Source: Rheinheimera aquimaris
Lineage (GTDB): Bacteria > Pseudomonadota > Gammaproteobacteria > Enterobacterales > Alteromonadaceae
Length of the DNA: 64,000 bases
Reading direction: 5' to 3'
Assembly (NCBI RefSeq): GCF_020531985.1
Contig: NZ_JAJAVQ010000002.1
Location: forward strand, 310,001 to 374,000
A program made the position numbers and the translations under genes. The notes under the pieces are model-generated. The model made no database searches and was not told the origin of the DNA. It saw only the letters and a list, made by a program, of their open reading frames with translations. Positions 1 to 8,909 of this stretch are shown one piece after another (the first letter of the stretch is position 1; each line of letters opens with the position of its first letter).

Positions 1-721
1 GCCGGAAGAGTCTGAAACCTTTAATCTGGGGGCTGTATGGCAAGTAACAGAAGAATTTGATATTACCGCAGATATCTGGAGCATTACCCAGGATAACAAG
101 ATAGACAAAAATGATTATGAGAATGTTTATGACGCAGAATGTGGTAATCAAAGCAGCACCGTCTGTGTTCGCCTGGCTCCGCTGCCCGGACAGACGCTTG
201 GTGAGTTATCCCGTTTGTACAACAGCTATGTGAATGTCAGCTCGCAGGAAGCGACAGGTTTAGACTTATCCACATCATACCGCTTAACACTTCAGGACAT
301 GGGGTTAATACGCTTCAATCTTGATTGGTCTTATATCAGCAAGTTTGAGAAAAACAGCATTGATTATGCTGGAGAGTACAACTACCCCAAAAATCGCTGG
401 TTGGCGTCCGCAGACTGGACTTACGGTGACTGGGGCATAATAACCAGCCTGAGTTACATCGGCGAGTTTGAAGATTATGCCGCACCGAGTGATGTTGAAT
501 CAACGACAACCCGCACTGTAGATTCGCAGATGTTACTGGATATTCAAGCCCGCTACAGTGTCAGTGAAAAGCTGCAGCTGGTGCTTGGGATGAATAATGC
601 CCTGGATGAAGACCCGCCATTTGCTATCGGTGATGGTGACGCCGATCTTTATGGCTTCGCTTCAAAAGTACACAACACCCGTGGTCAGTACGTCTATGGC
701 AAAGTGACTTACCGCTTCTGA
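1..721 (+). CDS. TonB-dependent receptor, C-terminal part (cut by window edge)
   Basis: The frame is open from base 2 to the TGA at 719-721, so this is the end of a longer gene that begins outside the window. About 239 residues are visible. They alternate polar and hydrophobic residues as in an outer-membrane beta-barrel, contain the PEESETFNLG-type segment common in TonB-dependent receptors, and end in phenylalanine (KVTYRF), the usual C-terminal signature of outer-membrane proteins. The missing N-terminus would carry the signal peptide and plug domain. The ligand cannot be told from this fragment. A strong terminator follows directly. Confidence 0.85.
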   Translation, partial: PEESETFNLGAVWQVTEEFDITADIWSITQDNKIDKNDYENVYDAECGNQSSTVCVRLAPLPGQTLGELSRLYNSYVNVSSQEATGLDLSTSYRLTLQDMGLIRFNLDWSYISKFEKNSIDYAGEYNYPKNRWLASADWTYGDWGIITSLSYIGEFEDYAAPSDVESTTTRTVDSQMLLDIQARYSVSEKLQLVLGMNNALDEDPPFAIGDGDADLYGFASKVHNTRGQYVYGKVTYRF

Positions 722-738
722 CAGTGAAAAGTGGAAAT

Positions 739-767
739 AAAAACAGCGCCCTCGGGCGCTGTTTTTT
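739..767 (+). terminator. Intrinsic terminator after the TonB receptor
   Basis: An AACAGCGCCC / GGGCGCTGTT hairpin with a 3-nt loop is followed by a run of T on the plus strand. The A-run on its other side could let it also serve the convergent OmpA-like gene. Confidence 0.85.
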
Positions 768-781
768 AGGGTGAGGACTCT

Positions 782-1420
782 TTACTCTACAATCGGTTCT
801 ATATGGATCTCTACCCGACGGTTTTGCGCCCGGTTCGCTTCAGACGTGTTCGGCACTATCGGATAGTTAGGGCCATAACCTTTAGTTTCCAATCGGATAG
901 CCTGCACATTTTGTGCGATTAGGTATTGTTTCACACTGTCAGCGCGCGCTTGCGACAGATTCATATTGTATTGATACGGGCCGGTATCATCCGTATGTCC
1001 GGCGATGACCAGCATGGTTTTTTCATAGTCACGCAATACTTTGGCAATATCATTGAATACCGGATACAGGCTTGAGCGGATGTCTGAGCGGTTAATTTCA
1101 AAGGTTAACTGCGCTGGGATATCCAGCCTTAATTTGTCACCGTCCCGCACCACTTTAACGCCGCTGCCACTAAGCTCCTGGTTCAGTGCTTTTTCCTGCT
1201 TATCCATATAGCTGCCTACAGCCGCTCCTGCTAGCGCACCCACAGCTGCACCAATAACTAAACGCTTATCTTTATGGTTACCTGTGGCTTTACCTGCTAC
1301 GGCACCCACCACAGCGCCAATGGCAGCACCTTTACCAGTGTTAGAATATTCATTTGACGCACAACCTGCGATGGCAAGGCTGGCAGAGACTAAAGAAACA
1401 ATTAAGACAGAACGGCGCAT
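782..1420 (-). CDS. OmpA-family lipoprotein with glycine zipper (YiaD-like)
   Basis: This 212-aa protein is probably an outer-membrane lipoprotein that binds peptidoglycan. Residues 1-20 form a lipoprotein signal with lipobox AIAGC (lipidated Cys20). Residues about 30-75 hold a glycine-zipper segment (GAAIGAVVGAVAGK and a second Gly/Ala-rich stretch). The C-terminal 110 residues are an OmpA/MotB domain with the GHTDDTG motif, ending NRRVEI, the usual peptidoglycan-contact signature. The length matches YiaD-type proteins (about 220 aa). The gene stands alone and converges on the TonB receptor gene. Confidence 0.88.
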   Translation of the reverse strand: MRRSVLIVSLVSASLAIAGCASNEYSNTGKGAAIGAVVGAVAGKATGNHKDKRLVIGAAVGALAGAAVGSYMDKQEKALNQELSGSGVKVVRDGDKLRLDIPAQLTFEINRSDIRSSLYPVFNDIAKVLRDYEKTMLVIAGHTDDTGPYQYNMNLSQARADSVKQYLIAQNVQAIRLETKGYGPNYPIVPNTSEANRAQNRRVEIHIEPIVE

Positions 1421-1623
1421 AAATAAAGCTCCTTAAAACATATTGGGCAAAGCTTAGTAAGAAACAACTGAATTGCTGCTGAACTATATCAGTGCTGTAT
1501 TTACAATTTTGTTGAGTTTTTGTTTATTTTATCGCCTTTGTTCACTTCGGCTTATTTTTTAAGTATTGTAGGCGGGTTTCGTTGCCAGCTCGCACAGCTG
1601 TGCCACAGGGAAAGGATTACATA

Positions 1624-2142
1624 ATGAATAAAATATTGCGCTTTTGGTTAGTGCTTAGCTGTACATACATCATGCAGCCAGCACAGGCTGATGTGTACAA
1701 ATGTACTGATGCCACGGGCGAAGTGGTGTTTCAGGGAGAGCCTTGCCGTAAGGGTGATGAGGTAAAGTTAGATATCCGCTTTTCTGAGCAGCAACAACAG
1801 GCTGTAGAGCAGCTGATATCTGGCAGCTGGTGTGAAGTAGGCACTTCCAACGTGCCTGATGGCACTGTGCAGCAAGACAATGCTTTGCGTAAAACCTGGA
1901 TTTTCAGTGAACGGCAGATGGTGCAGCATATAAGCCAGGGCAAACGACTGGACACATTTAAATACCCGATACGGCAATCCCCTGGCTCTTTTGTTATCGA
2001 TCACCCGGCTTTTGGTAGCGGTCAGGTGAGTTGGCAGGTAAAAAAGCTGACAGATGATCAACTGGTGATCGCTGCCTACGGTGGCTTTACTCACTTAACC
2101 GCAGGAAATTGCGAAATAGCCATGGCCAGTGCACAGAATTAA
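1624..2142 (+). CDS. Exported DUF4124-like protein
   Basis: I start at ATG 1624 (MNKILRFWLVL), preceded by GGGAAAGG, because it gives a clean signal peptide (MNKILRFWLVLSCTYIMQPAQA) that the longer frame lacks. The mature protein begins DVYKCTDATGEVVFQGEPC, a typical DUF4124 opening with two cysteines. The rest has no motif I know. The total is 172 aa. It is likely periplasmic with unknown function and sits alone ahead of proB. Confidence 0.7.
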   Translation: MNKILRFWLVLSCTYIMQPAQADVYKCTDATGEVVFQGEPCRKGDEVKLDIRFSEQQQQAVEQLISGSWCEVGTSNVPDGTVQQDNALRKTWIFSERQMVQHISQGKRLDTFKYPIRQSPGSFVIDHPAFGSGQVSWQVKKLTDDQLVIAAYGGFTHLTAGNCEIAMASAQN

Positions 2143-2202
2143 TTAGACATATAGATGCCCAAACTTTAAGCTGCTGGCAGTGCTCAGTTTAAAGGTGTGT
2201 CT

Positions 2203-3309
2203 ATGTTGAATTCTGTTTGGCGGCGCATTGTCATTAAAGTCGGCAGTGCGCTGATCTCTCCTGATGCCAGAGGGTGCTCTACCCGTTATCTGTTGGCGAT
2301 AGCCCGCTTTATCAACGAATGCCGTCAGCAGGGTGTCGAAGTGGTACTTGTTTCGTCAGGCAGTGTTGCTGCCGGGCGCAATGCTATCGCTTTTACGCAT
2401 CAGCCGTTACCAATCAACGTTAAGCAAGCTATGGCCGCAGTGGGCCAAACCGAGATGATGGCGGCCTGGAGCCATCTGTTCGATTTTCGCTGTGCACAGA
2501 TTTTGCTGACGCACGATGATCTTTCCAACCGGCGTCGTTATCTGAATATTGATAATACCTTGCGTACTTTACTGGCAAATCAGGTACTGCCTATCGTCAA
2601 CGAAAATGACAGCGTCGCGACAGCTGAGCTGAAAGTGGGTGATAATGATAACCTGGCGGCTATGGTGGCTATTTTGGTCGACGCTGATGCGCTGATTATC
2701 TGCTCTGACATTGATGGCCTTTACACTGCTAATCCACGCACTAATGCAGAGGCCCGTTTTATCCCGCGTGTAGAACAGATAAATGCTGACATATACGCTA
2801 TGGCCGGTGGTAGCCACCATGCTATCGGAACCGGCGGCATGCTGACGAAAATTCAGGCGGCTGATAAGGCTACCAGACAAGGGGTTGATACGCTGATTAT
2901 CAATGGTCAACAGACTACCAGTTTTGACGCTTTATTGCGCGGTGAGGCCGCTGGCACCTTGTTCGTACGCCAGCAGGACCGGTTGAGTGCGAAGAAACAC
3001 TGGATGCTACACAGCCTGAAGAGTCAGGGCAGCATTACGCTCGACAGCGGCGCGGTGCAGGCACTGTTGCACAAAGGCGCGTCTATACTGGCAAAAGGCA
3101 TTACCGCGGTGGAAGGACAGTTTGATAAAGCCGATGCCATCTGGTTATGTGACAGTGCCGGCAAGCAGCTGGCTAAAGGCATTTGCCAATACAGCGCAAC
3201 AGAGCTGCAGCTAATCAAAGGATTACACAGCCAGCAAATTGCAACGACGCTGGGTTTTTGCCCCAGTGAAGTTGTTGTGCACCGGGACGATATTGCCCTC
3301 TTAGCATAA
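2203..3309 (+). CDS. proB: Glutamate 5-kinase (proline biosynthesis)
   Basis: Phosphorylates glutamate to gamma-glutamyl phosphate, the first step of proline synthesis. The 368-aa length equals the classical AAK + PUA form. Visible motifs: IKVGSAL (about 11-17), SSGSVAAGR (51-59), NENDSV (133-138), GDNDNLAA (146-153) and GTGGMLTKIQAA (209-220). A PUA domain occupies about 275-368. I use ATG 2203 because AAAGG at 2191-2195 is well spaced from it; GTG 2197 would lie too close. proA, often the next gene, is absent. A GlpD-like flavoprotein follows after 13 bp instead, so the two are probably co-transcribed. Confidence 0.93.
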   Translation: MLNSVWRRIVIKVGSALISPDARGCSTRYLLAIARFINECRQQGVEVVLVSSGSVAAGRNAIAFTHQPLPINVKQAMAAVGQTEMMAAWSHLFDFRCAQILLTHDDLSNRRRYLNIDNTLRTLLANQVLPIVNENDSVATAELKVGDNDNLAAMVAILVDADALIICSDIDGLYTANPRTNAEARFIPRVEQINADIYAMAGGSHHAIGTGGMLTKIQAADKATRQGVDTLIINGQQTTSFDALLRGEAAGTLFVRQQDRLSAKKHWMLHSLKSQGSITLDSGAVQALLHKGASILAKGITAVEGQFDKADAIWLCDSAGKQLAKGICQYSATELQLIKGLHSQQIATTLGFCPSEVVVHRDDIALLA

Positions 3310-3322
3310 AAACAGGTGGCAG

Positions 3323-4405
3323 ATGAAAATAGCGGTAATCGGTGGTGGTATAAATGGCTTAAGTTCGGCCTGGCAGCTGGCACTGGCCGGTTACGATGTT
3401 AGTTTGTTTGAACGTGACGGCGTAATGCAGGCAACGAGTATAGCGTCGTCAAAACTGCTACATGGCGGCTTGCGTTATCTGGAGCAGGGTGAGTTCAGGC
3501 TGGTACGCGAAGCGCTGCAGGAGCGGCGCTGGTGGCTGAAAAAGGCGCCGCGTTTAACCCGGCGTTTACCGATTTTATACCCTTTGTATGCTGACTCGCG
3601 CCGTGCCCGCTGGCAATTGAAAATCGGTTTATGGCTGTATGACAGTTTTGCCGGGCGCAAGGGCATTGGCCGGCACCGTTGGCTGAGCGCAGAGCAGGCA
3701 AAGCGCTGCTCGCCGCTACTGAAAGCTGAAGGCTTAAAAGGCGCTTACCTGTTTTTTGACGGCCAGATGGATGACGCCAAGCTGGGCCTGTGGATGGCAC
3801 AGCAGTGTACTAAAGCAGGCGTTAAAATCCACGAACAGAGCCCCGTATTGCAGGTTCGCAGCGATGCTCAGCTTGAGCTGGCCGGCGGCTGGCAGTCGTT
3901 TGACCGTATAATAAATGTAGCCGGCCCCTGGAGCCAAGAGTTGCTACAGCAATCCGGTCTGCCGCAGCAGCCGCTGGATTTGGTGCGTGGCAGCCATCTG
4001 GTGCTACCGCCCACCGGAGCTTATGGCCATATGCTGGAGGTACCGGGTGAGTCGCGTATAGTGTTTGTATTGCCGTATCAGGGCAATACTCTGCTCGGCA
4101 CAACTGAGGTACGCCAGCAGCTGTCAGAGCCTATCCGCTGCTCTGTGGCTGAACGTGACTACTTACTGGCGACCTATAATCATTACTTTGAACCGCAGCT
4201 TGGCGTCGACGATGTACTGGCAGATTTCGCCGGCGTCAGGCCATTACTGAGTGGCAGTGCAAATGCCAGTAAGGCCAGCCGTGAGTACCAGCTAAACTGG
4301 CAGGGTAAACTGCTGACAGTATCCGGGGGTAAATGGACAACGGCAAGGGCGCTGGCAAAAAGCGTGGTTAAACAGGTTATGCTGAAAAGCCAGTCAGATG
4401 ACTAA
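3323..4405 (+). CDS. GlpD-like FAD-dependent oxidoreductase, short form
   Basis: The N-terminus has the Rossmann FAD motif GGGING (7-12) and the glycerol-3-phosphate dehydrogenase signature SSKLLHGGLRYLE (42-54). A GGKWTT motif near the end matches GGKLTT of GlpD. Classical GlpD is about 500 aa; this protein is 360 aa and lacks the C-terminal helical domain. It may oxidise glycerol-3-phosphate or a related substrate; the family is sure, the substrate is not. AGGTGG precedes ATG 3323. It follows proB by 13 bp, and I see no glycerol genes nearby. Confidence 0.75.
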   Translation: MKIAVIGGGINGLSSAWQLALAGYDVSLFERDGVMQATSIASSKLLHGGLRYLEQGEFRLVREALQERRWWLKKAPRLTRRLPILYPLYADSRRARWQLKIGLWLYDSFAGRKGIGRHRWLSAEQAKRCSPLLKAEGLKGAYLFFDGQMDDAKLGLWMAQQCTKAGVKIHEQSPVLQVRSDAQLELAGGWQSFDRIINVAGPWSQELLQQSGLPQQPLDLVRGSHLVLPPTGAYGHMLEVPGESRIVFVLPYQGNTLLGTTEVRQQLSEPIRCSVAERDYLLATYNHYFEPQLGVDDVLADFAGVRPLLSGSANASKASREYQLNWQGKLLTVSGGKWTTARALAKSVVKQVMLKSQSDD

Positions 4406-4431
4406 CTGGCATTCATTAACATTCAGAGTAT

Positions 4432-5754
4432 TTATAACGTAATCGCCAGAATCTTTGAACGGCGCTGATAGTTATACAGCTGCTTTTTCTGGGCAGGTAA
4501 ATCATCGACCGTCAGCAGCTCAAAGCCGTGCTCAAGGAACCAGTGAATACTGCGGGTAGTCAGCGCAAACAGTTTGGCATATTTACGCTGACGCGCTTGC
4601 TGGATCACGGCTTTTAGCAGAATGCTGCCGCGGTCGGCATCGCGGTAATCAGGATGCACCGCCAGACAGGCAAACTCACCGACGTTTTCCTCAGGAAACG
4701 GGTATAGTGCCGCACAACCAATGACCAGGCCGTCGCGTTCAATGAGCGTAAACTGATTGATTTCCATCTCCAGCTGCTCACGGGAGCGGCGCACCAACAG
4801 GCCTTGCTGCTCCAGCGGGCGGATCAGATCCAAAATACCACCAATATCAGAGATAGTTGCCTGACGCAGTTTCTCTGCCGATTCGGTAACAATTTGCGTG
4901 CCGATACCATCACGGGAGAACAGTTCCTGCAACAGAGCGCCATCTTCATCGTAACTGACTAAGTGGCAGCGCGGCACACCAGCCCGGCAAGCGGTAATCG
5001 CAGCATGCAAAAATGCCAGCGTACCCGGGCAGGCATCCTCATCCTGCTGTTCCATTTGCAGCATAATTTTTTCTGCGGCATTAGGCATTAACTCAGCTGT
5101 TATCTCGCCATTTTCGCCAATGATGCCGCCAATTTCGCTAAAGCCGATCATCTTGTCGGCTTTTAGTTTGACAGCAACCTGAGTGGCGATATCTTCTGCT
5201 GTTAAATTAAAGCTTTCTCCGGTAACTGAGGCGGCTATTGGTCCCATCAGTACTATGCCGTTGTTATCCAACTGGCGACGGATACCGGCAACGTCAATGC
5301 GGCGTACTTTGCCGCTGTGATGATAATCAACGCCTTCATCCACGCCCAGTGGCTGGGCAATAACAAAGTTGCCACTGACTACGTTTATCTGTGCGCCCTG
5401 CATAGGCGTGTTACTTAAACTCATCGATAAACGGGCAGTAATATCAAGCTGTAATGCGCCGGCAACCTGCTTAATAAGACGGAAAGAATCATCGTCTGTT
5501 ACCCGTACACGGTTATGGTAGGTCGGCTCCAGTCCGGCTTGTTGCAGTGCCGAATTAATCTGTGGCCTGGCGCCGTATACCAGTACTACTTTGATACCCA
5601 GGCTGTTCAGCAAGGCGATATCGTTAATTATGCTGCGAAAGCCTGGCTGAGTAATGGCCTCACCACCCAGCATCACAACAAAGGTCTTACCGCGGTGGGC
5701 GTTAACGTAAGGGGCAGATTGACGAAAACCGGAGACAAGTTCAGTAGTGCGCAC
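4432..5754 (-). CDS. argA: N-acetylglutamate synthase
   Basis: Makes N-acetylglutamate from glutamate and acetyl-CoA, the first step of arginine synthesis. An amino-acid-kinase-like domain (start to about 290, [15 protein letters not shown] near residue 20) is followed by a GNAT acetyltransferase domain (about 295-440). The longest frame starts at 5853. I choose GTG 5754 because the protein then begins [18 protein letters not shown], aligning with the E. coli ArgA start, and AAGGA lies just upstream. The resulting 440 aa matches E. coli (443). The 245-bp gap to the divergent membrane-protein gene must hold both promoters. Confidence 0.92.
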   Translation of the reverse strand: MRTTELVSGFRQSAPYVNAHRGKTFVVMLGGEAITQPGFRSIINDIALLNSLGIKVVLVYGARPQINSALQQAGLEPTYHNRVRVTDDDSFRLIKQVAGALQLDITARLSMSLSNTPMQGAQINVVSGNFVIAQPLGVDEGVDYHHSGKVRRIDVAGIRRQLDNNGIVLMGPIAASVTGESFNLTAEDIATQVAVKLKADKMIGFSEIGGIIGENGEITAELMPNAAEKIMLQMEQQDEDACPGTLAFLHAAITACRAGVPRCHLVSYDEDGALLQELFSRDGIGTQIVTESAEKLRQATISDIGGILDLIRPLEQQGLLVRRSREQLEMEINQFTLIERDGLVIGCAALYPFPEENVGEFACLAVHPDYRDADRGSILLKAVIQQARQRKYAKLFALTTRSIHWFLEHGFELLTVDDLPAQKKQLYNYQRRSKILAITL

Positions 5755-5999
5755 GGGTTGTGAGTTTCCTTCTGACAAGACAAAGTACAGATAAGACATA
5801 AAGATGGCAGCAAGATGACAAAATGCCAACTGTTGCTCAGATAAAGTCGGCATTTTATGTGATTAATGGTTTTGTATCCACTTTTTAAGCATATTTATTC
5901 TGTTGGCGCTGCGGTTAACAAATAGTTGCCTCTGCAGCAGTGCTATTGTAAAACAGCTGCTAAACAGGCAATCCAACAGAATCTTAGACGGAGAACAGG

Positions 6000-7433
6000 A
6001 TGCGCAAACAGCGACACACGGAACTCAATGACACAGGTTTGCCCTGGTTCGGCCTGGTCTTTTTAAGTGTATTTATGCTGGCCGGCATCGCAGGTGGTGT
6101 GGCTTTTTTCCGCGATGGTCAGCCTGGTGCCGGGCTGATTTTTATGGCGATGTTTTGTGGTATTGCCGGTTTGATGATGTTTCTGCTGTTGCTGGGTCAT
6201 AAAAAAGCACAGGCTGAAAAGGCGATGTTGCTTGGCAATAAACCTGTAGAGGGCATTGTTAGCAACAACAAGGGTAGCTATCAGCTGATGTTGGGCATGG
6301 GAGGGCTATTTGTATTAATCGGTTTGCCGGTAAGTTATCTGGCTGTTGTAGAGCAATTACCCAAAGGCAATTATGCGGTATTGCTGGTGCTGCTATTTCC
6401 GCTAATAGGTGTCAGTTTGTGTTGGCACGGCCGCAAACAACTAAAACATTGGCAAAAGATTGGTAAAACGCCCTTTTTCCCTGACCCTTTTCCGGGTACT
6501 GCTGGTGGCCAGATAGGTGGTTACTTTATGCTGCAGCGGGGCCGGTTCGTGCAAATGCCGCAAGCGGAACTTAGTTGTCTGCATGTATATCAGAGTGGCA
6601 GCGGCAAAAACCGCACCACCCATCGGCAGTCTTTATGGACTGAAAAGTGTAGTGTATCCCGCAGCATAGAAGGTAAACACTGGCTGGTAATGGATGTGCC
6701 CGCAACCTTGCCGGCAACCGGCAAAGATGAGCGTTACAAAGGCCGCATTGAGTGGCAACTAAGCAGCAAAGGCCAGTTGCACGCTGGCAGTGAGCAGTTG
6801 GAATTCAACCGCCAGTGGACATTGCCGGTTATCGCCGGTAGCGCGCGGTGTGGCTGGCAGCCGAGTGCTGCTGAGCTTGAGTTACAGCAGCAACAGCGGC
6901 AGGTCGCGGCCTTTGATGCCGCCGCAAGTCAGATCCAGCAGAGGGTGCTGGGCAATACTCTGTATTTAACCAGCCGTGCAGGCCGGCATACTGTTGCCGC
7001 TTTATCGATGCTGTTATTCGGCGGCATTTTTACCACAGCTGGCATCTTTCTCGGTGTTGAGGCACTGCAGCAGGGCGGCATGCTCTGGCTTATGGCCCTG
7101 TTATTTGCGCCCATCGGCGGGCTGATTTTATGGTTCGGTCTATTCTGGCTTGGTCGGAGTCTGGAAGCCAGTATAGCGCCTGGCGAAGTGAGGATGCTGC
7201 GCGCTATGTTCGGTATCCGGCTGTATCAGCGCAAAGCATCACTGACTACCCCTGAGCAACTGCAGATTAAACAGACTATGGTGTCAACCAACGGCGAAGG
7301 CGAACGTACGGAATATTATCGGCTGCAAGCCGATGCCGGCGATGGCAAAACGCTGACCCTGGCCGAAGGTATTACCGGGCGCGATGCTGCCGAGGCATTA
7401 AAGCAACAAGTGCTAGAGGCATTGCTGCCTTGA
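6000..7433 (+). CDS. DUF3592-like multi-pass membrane protein
   Basis: This 477-aa protein has two pairs of N-terminal hydrophobic segments (about 17-36, 44-65, 95-117, 122-141), a long soluble middle region (about 145-325), and two more membrane helices (about 333-355 and 361-383) before a short soluble tail. The overall look is that of DUF3592 proteins; function is unknown. The start at 6000 is supported by GGAG seven bases upstream. The gene is monocistronic, divergent from argA, and followed by a terminator. Confidence 0.6.
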   Translation: MRKQRHTELNDTGLPWFGLVFLSVFMLAGIAGGVAFFRDGQPGAGLIFMAMFCGIAGLMMFLLLLGHKKAQAEKAMLLGNKPVEGIVSNNKGSYQLMLGMGGLFVLIGLPVSYLAVVEQLPKGNYAVLLVLLFPLIGVSLCWHGRKQLKHWQKIGKTPFFPDPFPGTAGGQIGGYFMLQRGRFVQMPQAELSCLHVYQSGSGKNRTTHRQSLWTEKCSVSRSIEGKHWLVMDVPATLPATGKDERYKGRIEWQLSSKGQLHAGSEQLEFNRQWTLPVIAGSARCGWQPSAAELELQQQQRQVAAFDAAASQIQQRVLGNTLYLTSRAGRHTVAALSMLLFGGIFTTAGIFLGVEALQQGGMLWLMALLFAPIGGLILWFGLFWLGRSLEASIAPGEVRMLRAMFGIRLYQRKASLTTPEQLQIKQTMVSTNGEGERTEYYRLQADAGDGKTLTLAEGITGRDAAEALKQQVLEALLP

Positions 7434-7449
7434 TTATGGCATAGCGGAA

Positions 7450-7476
7450 AGGCCGCTGTAGCGGCCTGTGTTTTTT
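7450..7476 (+). terminator. Intrinsic terminator
   Basis: An AGGCCGCT / AGCGGCCT hairpin is followed by GTGTTTTTT on the plus strand. It separates the membrane-protein gene from the convergent chitin cluster. Confidence 0.8.
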
Positions 7477-7492
7477 GATGTCAGGTAATGCG

Positions 7493-8719
7493 CTACCAGC
7501 TACACAACTGGGTCCAGCTGTCATCACTGCCGGGGATGGACTGCGTCCACCAGTTGGCCTGATACAACGCATTCTGGTATATCAGCTGGTCGCCTTGGGC
7601 AGCATGATCCAGCTGGCCCTGCCAGTTAGCTTGTGGCCAGTTGGGGTAGGTATTGGCCTGCGTTAAATCGTAGCCTGGACAATTGCCGGGAGTACCGCCG
7701 CCATTGTCACCACCGTCATCAGCAGCCGGGCGCAAGTCTAGATTATAAAAGTAGCTGTGATCAGTGGTATAAGCGCGGTTGGTTGCCACATCGCTGCTAA
7801 ATACCACATTATCACTGCTTAATATGCCAATTTGCAGCAGATGAGCATATTGCGTATTCACCTGTGCTGCCAGCTCTGTTGCCCAGCGCGTATTATCGAT
7901 ATTGCTGGCGGTGATCTGCCAGCGTTCATCAACCAGTTCCTGACCATTGGCATCAAATAACCGTAGCCGGGCATAGCCACCCACTTCAGCTGGCGTTTGC
8001 AGGTTTATGAAAGCGCCTTTATCAAACCAGGCCTGCGGTGGTGGTTCAGCGCCACTGCCTATCAGCTCGATATCAGAGCAGTTGTAAAAGCCCTCACCGA
8101 CCACATCTACCCGCTGCCAGCGGGTATAAAGCACGGCCGGGCCGGTTCGGTCAGCAGGCATTGGCACCTGTAAGGTGTAATAGCCAGCCTCTGCCGGTAC
8201 ATCATCCTGCTGATGAATTAACTGCAGCTGGTCCCAGCTTAGCGGCGCTGCAGCGGTATCAAAGCCGGGCTTGCTTAGATAAATTTGCCAGAAGCTGGGG
8301 TTATGTGGCGTAGTGGCGCGAAAACGCAGCGTCAGTGTCTGGTTTTGGCTCAAGTCAATGGCGGTGCGTTGCCAGTCGGCAGAGGGGATATCCATACCGC
8401 TTTTATTGCTATCACCGGCAGCACATAAGCTACCGTTGGCAACAACACTTTGCACCGCTGCCATATTGCGGTAATCGGCAACATTGGCCGAGAACTCATG
8501 ATGCTGGGTTAGCATATAGCCACCGGACTGCAGATAGGCTGCACGGCAGGCGGCATTGGGAATGCCGCTGCCATCTTCTGGCCACCAGTAGCCGCCATCG
8601 TCTTTGCAGATTTGCTGACGGGCTTTGGGGTATTCAACATAGCCATGGCTGTTCGCTTGCAGGCTGTTAAGCAGTGCAAAACAGGCAAGCAATATAGGGA
8701 ATAGATTTTTACTTTGCAT
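7493..8719 (-). CDS. AA10 lytic polysaccharide monooxygenase (chitin-active) with CBM5/12
   Basis: A secreted copper enzyme that cleaves crystalline chitin oxidatively. After a 24-residue signal peptide the mature protein starts with His25 (HGYVEYP), the copper-binding N-terminus. His139 in ATTPHNPSFW corresponds to the second brace histidine and Phe211 in FYNCSDIEL to the axial residue of CBP21-type enzymes. A GbpA-like second domain spans about 230-320. After a Gly/Asp-rich linker comes a C-terminal CBM5/12 (about 345-408, with YPNWPQANW and ANWWTQSIPGSDDSW). It is the last gene of the chitin cluster and has its own RBS. Confidence 0.92.
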   Translation of the reverse strand: MQSKNLFPILLACFALLNSLQANSHGYVEYPKARQQICKDDGGYWWPEDGSGIPNAACRAAYLQSGGYMLTQHHEFSANVADYRNMAAVQSVVANGSLCAAGDSNKSGMDIPSADWQRTAIDLSQNQTLTLRFRATTPHNPSFWQIYLSKPGFDTAAAPLSWDQLQLIHQQDDVPAEAGYYTLQVPMPADRTGPAVLYTRWQRVDVVGEGFYNCSDIELIGSGAEPPPQAWFDKGAFINLQTPAEVGGYARLRLFDANGQELVDERWQITASNIDNTRWATELAAQVNTQYAHLLQIGILSSDNVVFSSDVATNRAYTTDHSYFYNLDLRPAADDGGDNGGGTPGNCPGYDLTQANTYPNWPQANWQGQLDHAAQGDQLIYQNALYQANWWTQSIPGSDDSWTQLCSW

Positions 8720-8750
8720 AGTCGTTTCTCTTGTTTAGGCAAGGTGCTCC

Positions 8751-8843
8751 GAGCCGGAACCTTCTCAGGCTCGCCACAGCGACTCGTTCGCACTAGCGTG
8801 CTCACTCAGACACTCTGTGGCGACCTGATAAGGCCCACGGCTC
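8751..8843. repeat. Long imperfect inverted repeat between chitinase and LPMO genes
   Basis: Nested arms pair as GAGCCG/CGGCTC (8751-8756, 8838-8843), CCTT/AAGG, CAGG/CCTG and a perfect 9-bp TCGCCACAG/CTGTGGCGA (8771-8779, 8815-8823). A small GCAC/GTGC hairpin sits in the loop (8790-8801). No T-tract follows on either strand, so it is not a standard terminator. In the minus-strand mRNA it would form a large structure upstream of the LPMO start. Confidence 0.7.
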
Positions 8844-8909
8844 TCGCAGGAAAAGCATCAGAGCATAGACAGTGAGTGTTGAATGCACCGTCCAAGCACT
8901 TTTTGATTA

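Noticed and set aside
5755-5853. N-terminal extension of ArgA in the longest open frame
   Set aside because: No RBS, no similarity to ArgA; the GTG at 5754 has an RBS and aligns with the known start.
5888-5901. Possible ARG box (AGCATATTTATTCT) in the argA/membrane-protein intergenic region
   Set aside because: Only 7 of 10 defined consensus positions match and it is about 135 bp from the argA start; AT-rich DNA gives such matches often.
8751-8843. Integron attC-like site
   Set aside because: The length fits but the core motifs (GTTRRRY / RYYYAAC) are missing and there is no integrase or cassette pattern.
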